DNA from: Pseudomonas nabeulensis
GTDB lineage: Bacteria; Pseudomonadota; Gammaproteobacteria; Pseudomonadales; Pseudomonadaceae
Assembly: GCF_004682045.1 (NCBI RefSeq)
Contig: NZ_QUZT01000064.1
Coordinates: 1 to 37,768, forward strand
Length of the DNA stretch: 37,768 bases
Reading direction: 5' to 3'
The notes beneath the pieces are model-generated. The model was not told the DNA's origin and made no database searches. It saw only the letters and a program-made list of their open reading frames with translations. Made by a program: the position numbers and the translations under genes. Below are positions 8,125 through 17,308 of this stretch, one piece after another. How positions within the stretch are numbered: the first letter of the stretch is position 1; every line of letters starts with the position of its first letter.

Positions 8125-9003
8125 TCATCGCTCCCACGGGTGCAGAGGCGACCGAACAGGCTCCGGTGCCAAGGTTTGAAAAGCGTGCAGCGCCGCCCTA
8201 CGCTCGTTACCCAACACCCAGGCAAGTCCTGAGTAGATCATCGTCAAGCAGACCAACCCCAGGACGCAGACCCGGGTCGCGGAAATCACCCGCAAGCGTG
8301 AAGGCCGCGCGGGACTCGACGCCGGCGGCATAGTGACCGCAAGGTTATCCCCGCGGACATGCCGGATCTGCCGGTACAACGCGTCACGTACCGTTTCAAG
8401 CTGCACCCCGCCCCGCTCCATCACCCGGTATTTACCTTCGAATCCCATCGACAGGCACAGGTACATCAGCTCCAGCATCGACAGGTGCTTGACGGGGTCG
8501 CGGGATAAACGCTCCAGCAACTGGAAAAACTTTTCACCGCCGAAGGTTTCGTTGTGAAAGCGGCTCAACAGGCTTGTCCTGGACCAGTCGCTGCGACTGC
8601 CCCAGGAGGTCGTGGTGACCGCTTCGTCAATGGCGCTGCACAGTACGTAACGCGCCGACATCACCTGACTGCTGTCCACCTCAAGATGCAGGGCATGGGC
8701 TTCAAATGCGGTGATCGCCGATGACAATCGATCATTGAGCGCTTGCAGCGTCTCCCGACCCGCGCTGTGCTTGAGCTGGGCCACGTGGGACAACAGTTCC
8801 CAGGCTGCATCCACCAGTGCGTTAGGTCCCAGGTTGAAGCTCATTGCACCCTGCAAGCGTGCGGTGTAGATCATCCGGTCTTCCAATTGCTCGAAACGCG
8901 GTGGCGACGGACAATCCGTCACTGCGCCCTGGGCGGGACCGCGCCCTTCATGGTCGAGCAGCACGGTCTTTTCGTCCTGTGGGTATTCACTGTCCATGGT
9001 CAT
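8125..9003 (-). CDS. tssL: T6SS inner-membrane protein TssL (DotU)
   Basis: 292 aa. The N-terminal cytoplasmic DotU domain includes SAIDEAVTTTSWG and FGGEKFFQLLERL, hallmarks of the family. A single transmembrane helix lies near the C-terminus (about 245-267), followed by a short tail. There is no OmpA-like peptidoglycan-binding extension, so peptidoglycan anchoring must come from elsewhere. ATG at 9003 is 5 bp after the tssK stop. An alternative in-frame ATG lies two codons later. It partners with TssM. Confidence 0.95.
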   Translation of the reverse strand: MTMDSEYPQDEKTVLLDHEGRGPAQGAVTDCPSPPRFEQLEDRMIYTARLQGAMSFNLGPNALVDAAWELLSHVAQLKHSAGRETLQALNDRLSSAITAFEAHALHLEVDSSQVMSARYVLCSAIDEAVTTTSWGSRSDWSRTSLLSRFHNETFGGEKFFQLLERLSRDPVKHLSMLELMYLCLSMGFEGKYRVMERGGVQLETVRDALYRQIRHVRGDNLAVTMPPASSPARPSRLRVISATRVCVLGLVCLTMIYSGLAWVLGNERRAALHAFQTLAPEPVRSPLHPWER

Positions 9004-9008
9004 GGCGT

Positions 9009-10337
9009 TCAGTTCCTGATAGCCCAGAAGTTGAGTTCCAGCTCGGCAAACTCACCGCTCGCGTGAAAAGCGAAACCGCCGGATTGCTCCAGCTGGCTGA
9101 TGTCGCGGGCGCTGAGTTCAAGCATGAAATAGGTTTTGCCGGCGTGGAGCGGAATCTGGCGCGGCGCCACTGGTAGAGGCTGCAGCTTGATGCCAGCCAA
9201 CTGCAGGTTGACCAGTTCTCGAATGCGCTCCACCGGCCCGATCTTGAGGTGCGCCGGCAGGCGGTGGCGCAGTTCCTCCGAGTCGCACTGGGCGCTGGCA
9301 GCCAGGATGAACGTCGCACAGCCGAGCAATTTGTGTTCACTCGTCGGGCAGACCAGCACCCCATACTGACGCGGCTGCAACACAAGCTCGATGGCGTGTT
9401 GCTCCAGAACCCGCGACAACAGCATGCGAATGCGCTCCATCAGGCCACGAAAGCTTGCGCCCTGGTCACGGTGCTGATAATCCACGTCCACGTGTGCGCG
9501 CTTGCTATCGATGGCGAACGTGGACAACTCACCGATCAGTGACAACAGCGCCTGAAACACGGCCTCGGGACGCACCTGAGGCTGGCTTAGGTAATGTCGC
9601 AACACCAACTCTGTACGATTGATCAGTTGCAACATCAGGAAGTCGCCGATCTGCGCTCCCGCGGAGGTGTCATTGCCCTGGACCCGTGCAGCGATTGCAT
9701 CGCCCCGGGTAGCGAGCAGGCTGATCACCTCCTTGATACACGAACGCAGGTAACCGGTCTCCTGCAGGTAAATGAATGTCGGGACAAAATCCGCGTCCAG
9801 CTTCACGCCCCCATCGTTGGTCGAGTCCATGATCTGGGTGACTTGTAATTTCACATACAGCGCATCGTTGGCTTGCTCACCCAACAGCAGGTGTAGATCC
9901 GGACGCGCGCAATTGATCTGGCAGCGTGAATCCGCCCCCGTGTTGGAGTCACCGACGTCAGTCGGGCAGACGACATAACGCGCCAGTACGTCGCTGTGTG
10001 CTTGTGCGCGCGTTTCAATCTGGTTGCCGATCGCCAGGGGTAGCGCCAGGTAGACCGGCTGCCTGCCAACGTTGGCAGGCACTTGCAGCACCAGCGGTGC
10101 CATCGCACCGCTTAACTCGAACAGGCTGCCGTCCGGCAACACACCACTGGCCTGATTAACGACGATCTTGCCGAGGTTGAGGTACTGCACGTCGACGTCC
10201 AGGGTCAGGAAGCCCCAGGCATCCCTGCTCAGTAAACGCGTACGGTTGAGCTGCTGATGGTAGTAGCGGTCGCTTTGTTGCAAATGCTGTGGCCGCAGCA
10301 GCATGCCTTCCTGCCAGATGACTTTGTAGGTATGCAT
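9009..10337 (-). CDS. tssK: T6SS baseplate protein TssK
   Basis: 442 aa. It starts MHTYKVIWQEGMLLRPQHLQ, the typical TssK beginning, which fixes the start; GAGG lies about 6 bases upstream. TssK links the baseplate (TssFG) to the membrane complex and is cytoplasmic. No membrane segments are visible, and the length matches the family. Only one base separates its ATG from the tssJ stop. Confidence 0.96.
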   Translation of the reverse strand: MHTYKVIWQEGMLLRPQHLQQSDRYYHQQLNRTRLLSRDAWGFLTLDVDVQYLNLGKIVVNQASGVLPDGSLFELSGAMAPLVLQVPANVGRQPVYLALPLAIGNQIETRAQAHSDVLARYVVCPTDVGDSNTGADSRCQINCARPDLHLLLGEQANDALYVKLQVTQIMDSTNDGGVKLDADFVPTFIYLQETGYLRSCIKEVISLLATRGDAIAARVQGNDTSAGAQIGDFLMLQLINRTELVLRHYLSQPQVRPEAVFQALLSLIGELSTFAIDSKRAHVDVDYQHRDQGASFRGLMERIRMLLSRVLEQHAIELVLQPRQYGVLVCPTSEHKLLGCATFILAASAQCDSEELRHRLPAHLKIGPVERIRELVNLQLAGIKLQPLPVAPRQIPLHAGKTYFMLELSARDISQLEQSGGFAFHASGEFAELELNFWAIRN

Positions 10338-10338
10338 C

Positions 10339-10833
10339 TCAATCCTCCGCTGCGCTGGCACGGGGTTGGTTAACGCGGATACCGGTGTGGTCCAGTACCA
10401 GTTCGGCACGCGTCAATTGCCGATGGGGCACCGGCAGCACCACTCGCCATTGCACATGAGGCAGGTCGCGATAGGCCGCCAACACCCCTACGTACCGGCT
10501 CTGCGGCGCGATATTGAGCTTGAGCTTCAGTTGCTCGCCGGGGCGCAGCTCCAACTCTTCGTCGGCCACCCAGTCCTTGGGCAAGGCGTGTTCGCCACGA
10601 CCGTAAAGGCTGAAGAAGTCGGCATTTTCAAAAGCCACGGGGTGTCGCAACTCAAGCAACTGCACCACCACGGGGGACGGACGACCATGCCCGTCGGGGT
10701 TGACCTCATCGCTGGCGGTCAATGTCAGGTCCAGCTTGGTCAAGGTGGAGAAAGGCGAAACGCTGCTGCAGCCGGCCAACAGGGCCAGCATGATCAGCAT
10801 CGCGGTCACACAGGATCGAGGCATGAACGTCAT
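10339..10833 (-). CDS. tssJ: T6SS outer-membrane lipoprotein TssJ
   Basis: 164 aa from the ATG that overlaps the fha stop (ATGA). A second ATG three codons later is possible. A lipoprotein signal is clear: a hydrophobic stretch ending LLAGC, with the cysteine about residue 22. The following domain contains VVVQLLELRHPVAFENADFF, typical of TssJ. It should be lipid-anchored in the outer membrane and contact the periplasmic part of TssM. Confidence 0.93.
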   Translation of the reverse strand: MTFMPRSCVTAMLIMLALLAGCSSVSPFSTLTKLDLTLTASDEVNPDGHGRPSPVVVQLLELRHPVAFENADFFSLYGRGEHALPKDWVADEELELRPGEQLKLKLNIAPQSRYVGVLAAYRDLPHVQWRVVLPVPHRQLTRAELVLDHTGIRVNQPRASAAED

Positions 10834-12002
10834 CCAGAGCAGGTGGCATGCAGGGTGCAGACCAGGCGCACTTGCTCCTGGTACGCGTGGGAAAAATCTT
10901 CTCGAATCAACCGATCCGCCATGCGGTTCCTGTCGACCAGTTGCTGATAATGGCGTTGATACGCCCGCCAACGGGTGCCGTCGGTGGAGAACCTGGAGGG
11001 CTTGCCGTCTCGCTCGAAACACAGCAACAGATGATCGGGCGCAAACCCTGCCAGCGCGCTTCGTACCACCGCCCGGCTCGCCACAACCAGAGCCAATTGG
11101 TGAACTTGCAAGTCCCGGCAGGCGTGGGCAATTGCCAACTCGGCAGACAACGGCTGAGCTTCGTCGCCCCCCAACAGTGCCGCCAGGGCTGACTGGCCGT
11201 CGGCCCAATTGCTCAACGCGTTATGCTCTTTCGCCGTCGTGGACGCACAGCCCAGGCTCAACTCACTGTTCAATTCGTCGCGGGTGCGCAAACCTTGCTG
11301 CAGGCCGTCGATTGCTTGCCTCAGCAGGCCTGCGACCTTGACCGCCAGCCTCTCGCGACCGAGCGTGTCGAGGGCCTCCAGGGAAACCCCCAGCGCCTCC
11401 CCGAACTGCAACCAGAACTGCTCGTCTGTGGCAGGCGAGACCTTCTCAGGCGCAGGTGTCCTGACTGTTTGAACGGGCTCAGCCCACTGCGGCACGATCC
11501 AATGATCCCGCTCGGCCGCACCGTGATCTATCGGCTGACTCGTTCCTTGCACGCGACTATTGAGCGCTGCCAGTTCGACGCATGACTCACTGCGTCGTTG
11601 CGCGTTATCCAGAGCATGCACAGGATCAAGGCCCAGGAAGCTATCGTCGGGAATCAGGGGATCAAGGAAGACCGTTTGCCGATCCTGCCCCTTCAAGCGA
11701 GCTCGAATGCTCACCGATCCCAGCACATAAATATCACCGTCGCGGATCTGCCTCGCCAGCCCCTTGCGCAGTCGCTCGGGACTGCCCGATACACCGATTC
11801 CGTTGCTGCTGATATCGGCCAAGTAGTACTGGCCATCACGATAACTGACTAAGCCGTGATGACTGGACATCAAGCGAAGCGGGTCGGCGATGACCCAGTC
11901 ACATGCCGCACCGCGACCGATCACGCCACCGACGCTATCAAACGTCTTGCAGGCGCGAGACTCACCCAGTCCGGTATCACACACCTCAAACACTAACTGC
12001 AT
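10830..12002 (-). CDS. tagH: T6SS FHA-domain protein Fha (TagH)
   Basis: 390 aa. An N-terminal forkhead-associated domain (about 1-100) binds phosphothreonine. Key residues are visible: GRGAACDW with the conserved GR, SSHH, and SSNG with the conserved asparagine. The C-terminal half (about 190-385) is the region found in T6SS FHA proteins. The start MQLVFEVCDTG is chosen because it leads directly into the FHA fold, with CGGAGCC upstream. Fha is the expected substrate and reader for the kinase/phosphatase pair in this operon. It lies 16 bp after orfX and overlaps tssJ by 4 bp. Confidence 0.93.
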   Translation of the reverse strand: MQLVFEVCDTGLGESRACKTFDSVGGVIGRGAACDWVIADPLRLMSSHHGLVSYRDGQYYLADISSNGIGVSGSPERLRKGLARQIRDGDIYVLGSVSIRARLKGQDRQTVFLDPLIPDDSFLGLDPVHALDNAQRRSESCVELAALNSRVQGTSQPIDHGAAERDHWIVPQWAEPVQTVRTPAPEKVSPATDEQFWLQFGEALGVSLEALDTLGRERLAVKVAGLLRQAIDGLQQGLRTRDELNSELSLGCASTTAKEHNALSNWADGQSALAALLGGDEAQPLSAELAIAHACRDLQVHQLALVVASRAVVRSALAGFAPDHLLLCFERDGKPSRFSTDGTRWRAYQRHYQQLVDRNRMADRLIREDFSHAYQEQVRLVCTLHATCSG

Positions 12003-12018
12003 AACAAGGCTCCGTTGG

Positions 12019-12150
12019 TCACTGCCCGCGACGGCTCGACAGGGGATCTCCCAGCGGGCGGTAATCGGCATCATCAAAGACATAATTGGCGGTACAACCA
12101 CCGAGCAAACACAGGGCAAGCACCAGGGCTTGCCACGGACGAAAAACCAT
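12019..12150 (-). CDS. Tiny lipoprotein OrfX of the H2-type T6SS cluster
   Basis: 43 aa, read directly from the minus strand: MVFRPWQALVLALCLLGG, then the lipobox cysteine at residue 19, then a mature peptide of only 25 residues ending SSRRGQ. It has a strong ribosome site (GGGAG about 8 bases before the ATG). It sits 41 bp after sfa and 16 bp before fha. The position between sfa and fha corresponds to OrfX of P. aeruginosa HSI-II. The residues after the cysteine (TANY) do not include aspartate at +2, so outer-membrane sorting is expected. Function is unknown. Confidence 0.82.
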   Translation of the reverse strand: MVFRPWQALVLALCLLGGCTANYVFDDADYRPLGDPLSSRRGQ

Positions 12151-12191
12151 CAGGTATCTCCCAGGAAAATAAAGCGCCCGCACGTGGCCAT

Positions 12192-13724
12192 TCAGCCTTC
12201 CTCTAGGGCATTGCCAGCGGGGATTTTCAAGCGCGCAAGACGGTAGAGCAGCGTGCGACGGGCCACACCCAGCTCGCGCGCGGTACGGGTCCGATTACCG
12301 CGGTTCTTGTGCAGGCAGTCGATCAGAAATACCCGCTCCACCCGCTCCAGGCGTTGACGCAACGTTGCATCCACTTCTGTGGCGTCGGGGACGGGTGACA
12401 AGGGCAGGTGCGCCGGAAGAATTACGTTGTCGTCACACAGCAGCACGGCACGTTCCACCAGGCATTTGAGCTCCCGGACGTTGCCGGGAAAACCGTAGCT
12501 CGACAGTTGGTCAAGGGCGGCGCTTGACCATTCCACAGCCCCTCGATTCAGGGCGGCACACGCCTGCGTGGCAAAGTCCCGCGCCAACAGCAACACGTCC
12601 CCTTCCCGTTCCCGCAGGGCAGGTAACTCGATGGGAAATTGCGCCAGGCGGTAATACAAGTCTTCACGAAAGCGGCCCTGGGCGACCATCGCGCTCAGGT
12701 CTCGATGGGTCGCAGCAATAATCCGCACATCAACTTTGTGGGCCGCACTCGCCCCTAGCGGACGCACCTCGCCTTCTTGCAACACGCGCAACAACTTGGC
12801 TTGCAACGACAAGGGCATATCGCCAATTTCGTCGAGCAGCAACGTGCCGCCATGTGCTGCATCGAATAACCCGGCATGGTGACGTTCAGCACCAGTGAAG
12901 GCCCCTTTGCGGTAGCCGAACAGTTCACTTTCCAGCAGCCCTTCCGGAAACGCCGCACAATTCTGCACCACGAAGGCTTTGCCGCTGCGCGGGCCGGAAA
13001 AGTGGATGGCACGCGCCACGACTTCTTTGCCTGTACCGGTCTCGCCGCGCAGCAGCACCGTGTAGGTGGTGTTCTTCACCTTTTCGATCAGCCGGCAGGT
13101 TGCATCCATGGCCACACTGTTACCGACCAGCCCAACCTTCTTGCGGGTGACAGAGTCATCGCGCTTCGCCGGGGCGCTCGATGGCATAGAACAGGTGCTC
13201 CGTATCAGCGCCCGTTGATTCAAGGCAAAACTGCCCAATTGCGCCAATGAAGACTCCCAGCCCAGCAACGGCCTCAAGCGCTGACTGGCACAGAGCAACA
13301 CACCGGCAATGGTCATGTGCCGGCTGATCAACGGCACGCACACCAGCGAATGCCAAGGCAGATTCGTCACAGGCAAGAACTCGCGCTCGTAAACGCTGTT
13401 TGCCACATTGTCCAGGCTCAACGCACGGTTATGGCTGATAACAAAATGCAGCAACTGTTCGTGTTGAAAATCGGCGCCGGAAAGTCCCCCTCCGGGCAAC
13501 GCCGCCCCCGGTAAATACTGGGCGATCAGTTCAAGTCGTCCGCTATTCTCATCACGCCAATACAGCTGACTGAGTTCGCACTGGCTAAGCTGGGCTGCTG
13601 CCGTTGTGCACCGTTGAGCCACGGTGACCGCATCGTCATCAAGGCCAAGGCGAATGATCCAGCCGAGCAACGTCTCGGCGCACATCGGTGCGTCAGGCAA
13701 GTGGGTAAACCGGGGCTCTGTCAT
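12192..13724 (-). CDS. sfa: Sigma-54-dependent activator Sfa of the T6SS
   Basis: 510 aa bacterial enhancer-binding protein. A GAF-like sensory region spans about 1-170. The AAA+ domain (about 190-430) has Walker A GETGTGKE (about 228), the sigma-54 contact motif GAFTGA (about 276) and Walker B LLLDEIGD. A Fis-type helix-turn-helix at the C-terminus contains RTARELGVARRTLLYRL. The intact GAFTGA means it should activate sigma-54 RNA polymerase. I chose the ATG overlapping the clpV stop by 4 bp; a GTG three codons upstream is possible. Embedded in the T6SS operon, it corresponds to Sfa2 of HSI-II. Likely targets are the -24/-12-like element and TGCGCA dyads before hcp (inference). Confidence 0.93.
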   Translation of the reverse strand: MTEPRFTHLPDAPMCAETLLGWIIRLGLDDDAVTVAQRCTTAAAQLSQCELSQLYWRDENSGRLELIAQYLPGAALPGGGLSGADFQHEQLLHFVISHNRALSLDNVANSVYEREFLPVTNLPWHSLVCVPLISRHMTIAGVLLCASQRLRPLLGWESSLAQLGSFALNQRALIRSTCSMPSSAPAKRDDSVTRKKVGLVGNSVAMDATCRLIEKVKNTTYTVLLRGETGTGKEVVARAIHFSGPRSGKAFVVQNCAAFPEGLLESELFGYRKGAFTGAERHHAGLFDAAHGGTLLLDEIGDMPLSLQAKLLRVLQEGEVRPLGASAAHKVDVRIIAATHRDLSAMVAQGRFREDLYYRLAQFPIELPALREREGDVLLLARDFATQACAALNRGAVEWSSAALDQLSSYGFPGNVRELKCLVERAVLLCDDNVILPAHLPLSPVPDATEVDATLRQRLERVERVFLIDCLHKNRGNRTRTARELGVARRTLLYRLARLKIPAGNALEEG

Positions 13725-16294
13725 GGGCGACACTCACAGACGGGCTGCCCATCAACGTCAAGGTAGGCATGCGCGTAGGCCAAGGTCTCGCCGACGGCCA
13801 TCGCCTTGAGCAAGCGGTCGACCACGGGTGGCAGCAGACACCTCTCGATCCATTGATCGACGTAGCGTGCACCGCTGTCGCCATGGGCACATTGCTCGGC
13901 CATCTGCGTGGCCAACTCGGGCGTATAACTGAACACCACATTGCGCCGCCGCAAGCGATGCCCAAAACGCTCAAGCTTGAGCGTGACCAGCGCGTACAAC
14001 GTTTCGCCCGTGATCGGGTAGTACGGCACCACTTGCATCCGTGCCAGCAATGCCGGTTTGAAATGGGCGCGCAGAAACGGGTTGATCGCCTCTTGTACCG
14101 CCTGGACAGATGGGCGCTGGTCGCCTGCGCATAATTCGCCAATCTGCTGGCTGCCCAGGTTGGACGTCATCAGGATCAGCGTATTACGGAAATCGATTTC
14201 CCGACCTTCGCCATCATTGGCCAGGCCCTTGTCGAAGATCTGATAGAACAGGCTCAGCATCTCCGGGTCGGCTTTTTCAATCTCGTCGAGCAACACCACC
14301 GAGTACGGTCGTTGCCGGACGGCTTCCGTCAACACTCCGCCTTCGCCATAGCCGATATAACCTGGCGGCGCACCAATCAGCCGGGAGAGCGAATGTTTCT
14401 CCTGGAATTCCGACATGTTCAGCGTGGTGACAAAACGCTCACCGCCATACAGCAGCTCACCCAGCGCCAATGCGGTTTCGGTCTTGCCCACGCCGCTTGG
14501 GCCCACCAGTAGAAATACACCCACCGGTGCGTCAACCTTGTTGAGCCCGGCAGCGACCGCCCGCTGGTTACGATCAAGAGCCTGCACAGCATGCTCTTGA
14601 CCGAGGATGCGTGAACCCAATGCATCGGCAAAACCCATGACGCTTTCGCTGTGTTCATGAGCCAGTTGCTTGACCGGAATGCCGGTCCAGGCGCTGACAA
14701 TTTCTGCCACCAGCCGGGGACAGACCTCAAGGCTGACCAGTGGCTGCACTGCATGCTGAGCGAGGAACATTCCTCGCTGTACAGCCAAGGCATGTTCCAG
14801 GGCTTCGACGCCCTGCCCTGCAAGACGAGCGTCATCCAATTGCCGACGCGCCTCAAGCACCTGCTCTGCGAGCCCGCGCTGCTCAAGCCAGGCACCTTCA
14901 AGGTGTTTTCGCTCACACTCAACGGACTCCAGGCGCATATCCAACCTGTGCAAGGCCTGCTCGTCCACCGCCAACCCAGCCTCCCTGTCGCGCTGCAACG
15001 CTTGCCGCTGTCGTAGGCCTTCGGCCTGTTCGGCATACAGGTTCTGCAAGACTCGCGGTGCGGTCACACGGCTGATCTGCGCGCGGGCACAGGCTGTGTC
15101 CAGCACGTCTACCGCCTTGTCGGGCAATTGACGCCCTGCCAGGTAGCGTGCGCTCATCTGCACCGCTGCAACCACGGCATCGTCGCGCACGTACACGCCG
15201 TGACTGGCTTCATACACCGGGGCCAGGCCGCGCAGGATCGCCACGGCCTGTTCGACACTGGGTTCGGCCACTCGAACGGGTTGGAAACGCCGCGCCAGCG
15301 CCGGGTCTTTTTCGAAGTACTGCTTGTATTCCGACCAGGTTGTGGCGGCGATGGTGCGCAGCTCACCACGGGCCAGGGCGGGTTTAAGCAAGTTGGCGGC
15401 ATCGGACCCACCCGCCTGGCCACCCGTGCCCACCAGGGTGTGCGCCTCGTCGACAAACAGGATCACCGGCTTCGGCGAGGCATTGACTTCATCCATCACG
15501 CCTTTGAGCCGCCGCTCGAACTCGCCCTTGATACTGGCCCCAGCCTGTAGCAGGCCCATGTCCAGCGACAACAGGTGTACATGCTCTAGCGACTCCGGCA
15601 CCTGTGAGCTGGCGATGCGTAATGCCAAGCCCTCGACAATCGAGGTCTTACCCACCCCGGCTTCACCGACCAGAATCGGATTGTTCTTGCGTCGGCGTAC
15701 AAGAATGTCGATCAATTGGGCAATCTCGGCGTCGCGGCACAACACCGGGTCGATCTGCCCTTCGCGGGCCTGACGTGTCAGATCATGGGTAAAGCGCGCC
15801 AGCAGCGATTCACCGCTCGGCACCTCGGCACTTAGCGGGGCCTGACTCAATACAAACTCACGTACAGCCTGCGCATCCAATCGGCTGATCAACCGCTGGT
15901 AGCCATTGCCAGCGTGAAGGGATGGCTGGCTCAACAGCGCGAGCAATAAGGCACCATGATCGACCTCGGTTTGTCGCAGTTCCAGGTGGGCAACCATCAA
16001 GGCCTGTTGCAGCCACTGCACCAGCGCCTGGGCGAACACCGGGTTACGCGACGCGCTCGCCTCACTCTTGGGTTGCAAGGCGGCTTGCAGCTCGCCGACA
16101 TCGATATCCGCAGCCGCCACCGCCCGGGCCAGGAGGCCGTCGTGATAGTCCAGCAGCGTCAACAGCAAATCTTCGACCAACACTTCGCGCCCGCCACGCA
16201 ATACACAACGTTCTGCCGAGCGTTCAAGGTCGCGACGAGCCCTGTGGGTCAATGTCTGGATAAGTTGTTGCAGGTCTACGTTCATCATCGTCAT
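13721..16294 (-). CDS. tssH: T6SS AAA+ ATPase ClpV (TssH)
   Basis: 857 aa, a ClpB-like double-ring ATPase that disassembles contracted TssBC sheaths. An N-terminal Clp repeat domain (1-160) is followed by the first nucleotide-binding domain with GEAGVGKT (about 213) and LFVDEAH. Then come a middle coiled-coil region (about 410-530, rich in E, R, Q, L) and the second domain with GPSGVGKT (about 598) and VLLDEIEK. The ATG at 16294 is preferred because AGGGA lies 5 bases upstream; two more ATGs follow within four codons. It lies 6 bp after tssG. Confidence 0.96.
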   Translation of the reverse strand: MTMMNVDLQQLIQTLTHRARRDLERSAERCVLRGGREVLVEDLLLTLLDYHDGLLARAVAAADIDVGELQAALQPKSEASASRNPVFAQALVQWLQQALMVAHLELRQTEVDHGALLLALLSQPSLHAGNGYQRLISRLDAQAVREFVLSQAPLSAEVPSGESLLARFTHDLTRQAREGQIDPVLCRDAEIAQLIDILVRRRKNNPILVGEAGVGKTSIVEGLALRIASSQVPESLEHVHLLSLDMGLLQAGASIKGEFERRLKGVMDEVNASPKPVILFVDEAHTLVGTGGQAGGSDAANLLKPALARGELRTIAATTWSEYKQYFEKDPALARRFQPVRVAEPSVEQAVAILRGLAPVYEASHGVYVRDDAVVAAVQMSARYLAGRQLPDKAVDVLDTACARAQISRVTAPRVLQNLYAEQAEGLRQRQALQRDREAGLAVDEQALHRLDMRLESVECERKHLEGAWLEQRGLAEQVLEARRQLDDARLAGQGVEALEHALAVQRGMFLAQHAVQPLVSLEVCPRLVAEIVSAWTGIPVKQLAHEHSESVMGFADALGSRILGQEHAVQALDRNQRAVAAGLNKVDAPVGVFLLVGPSGVGKTETALALGELLYGGERFVTTLNMSEFQEKHSLSRLIGAPPGYIGYGEGGVLTEAVRQRPYSVVLLDEIEKADPEMLSLFYQIFDKGLANDGEGREIDFRNTLILMTSNLGSQQIGELCAGDQRPSVQAVQEAINPFLRAHFKPALLARMQVVPYYPITGETLYALVTLKLERFGHRLRRRNVVFSYTPELATQMAEQCAHGDSGARYVDQWIERCLLPPVVDRLLKAMAVGETLAYAHAYLDVDGQPVCECRP

Positions 16295-16300
16295 TCGTCC

Positions 16301-17308
16301 CTATTGAGCATGGCTGGCCACAACGACCGCACCATCGGCACATTCATGCATCAGCCAACTCGTCCACCCCAGGCGACAGTGGTTGTGTTCGCCAATGTGA
16401 AACGGCCGGATTTCCTCCTTCGCCAACACCAGGCGCACGTCATACTCCAGTGGGTCACGCGCGGTCAGCCGGACCAGGGAGCACAGCGCCTGGAACGCCA
16501 CGCCGGTCGGCAGGAAATCGTGGAACCGCTGCCACGCCAAGCCCGGTATATGCACTCTGAACTTGCCGCTTCGGTCAGCCACTCGATGCCCCAGCACCTG
16601 GTCATGACTCAGTTGGCTATTCACAATCCCCAGCCGGTTGCGCTGCTCGGGCGCAATGACCACCGTGCGCTCGACCCATTGCTCGATAAACAAGCCGTCG
16701 TGCTTGAAGTAGTAACGCAGCACCGTTTCGATCAAGGCCGCCGAGTGTGCCCGCAGACTCAGCAGCCCCAGGTAGGGCAACAAACGCTTGCAGTCCAATT
16801 GCGTCGCATCGCGCAAATGCGGGCTACCCAAGCCGATCAAGGCAAACATCTGCGCAGAGAAGGTATCGCCGCCCCCCGACCGGAAACACGTGCGATAGCG
16901 GTACTTGCGCCAGATCGGCAACATCAGCCGTTGCAGGCGATGGTGAAACAGGTCGAGAAAATCCCGTGTCGGATTTGCGCCCGTACCGTCGCCGAGGGCT
17001 TGCTCGGCGTAAAACGCCGGCAACGGAGAACCCGCGCCACACAGGCCCAGCACATTGACGCGAAGGCGCGCGCGCCATTGGTCTTGTTCAACAAAAAACT
17101 CCACTCGGTCGATGTCATGCCCTGGAAAACCGAGACCTGGGTTGGCCTGGAATTCCAGCTGTTCATACAACGCGTCGTCATCCAGAAACGGATGGGCTTC
17201 ACGCAGACGATTGATCACCTGCAAAATCGCCTGAAACAGCGAATATTCGCGAATGACCCGGGATAAATCGGTCAAAGCAGGGGCTGCTGGCCCATCCGGG
17301 GTGGCCAT
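16301..17308 (-). CDS. tssG: T6SS baseplate protein TssG
   Basis: 335 aa cytoplasmic baseplate component that pairs with TssF and TssK. Family features include LFQAILQVINRLREAHPFLDDDALYEQ near the start in shortened form, LPAFYAEQAL and FLDLFHHRLQRLM around residues 100-130. The ATG lies inside the last 37 bases of tssF, an unusually long overlap for this operon that suggests translational coupling of the TssF-TssG pair. The stop is 6 bp before clpV. Confidence 0.95.
   Translation of the reverse strand: MATPDGPAAPALTDLSRVIREYSLFQAILQVINRLREAHPFLDDDALYEQLEFQANPGLGFPGHDIDRVEFFVEQDQWRARLRVNVLGLCGAGSPLPAFYAEQALGDGTGANPTRDFLDLFHHRLQRLMLPIWRKYRYRTCFRSGGGDTFSAQMFALIGLGSPHLRDATQLDCKRLLPYLGLLSLRAHSAALIETVLRYYFKHDGLFIEQWVERTVVIAPEQRNRLGIVNSQLSHDQVLGHRVADRSGKFRVHIPGLAWQRFHDFLPTGVAFQALCSLVRLTARDPLEYDVRLVLAKEEIRPFHIGEHNHCRLGWTSWLMHECADGAVVVASHAQ

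Noticed and set aside
15956..17266. Long plus-strand open frame (436 codons) opposite clpV and tssG
   Set aside because: It spans two certain genes on the other strand and its composition (rich in Q, R, H) is that of a shadow frame in GC-rich DNA.
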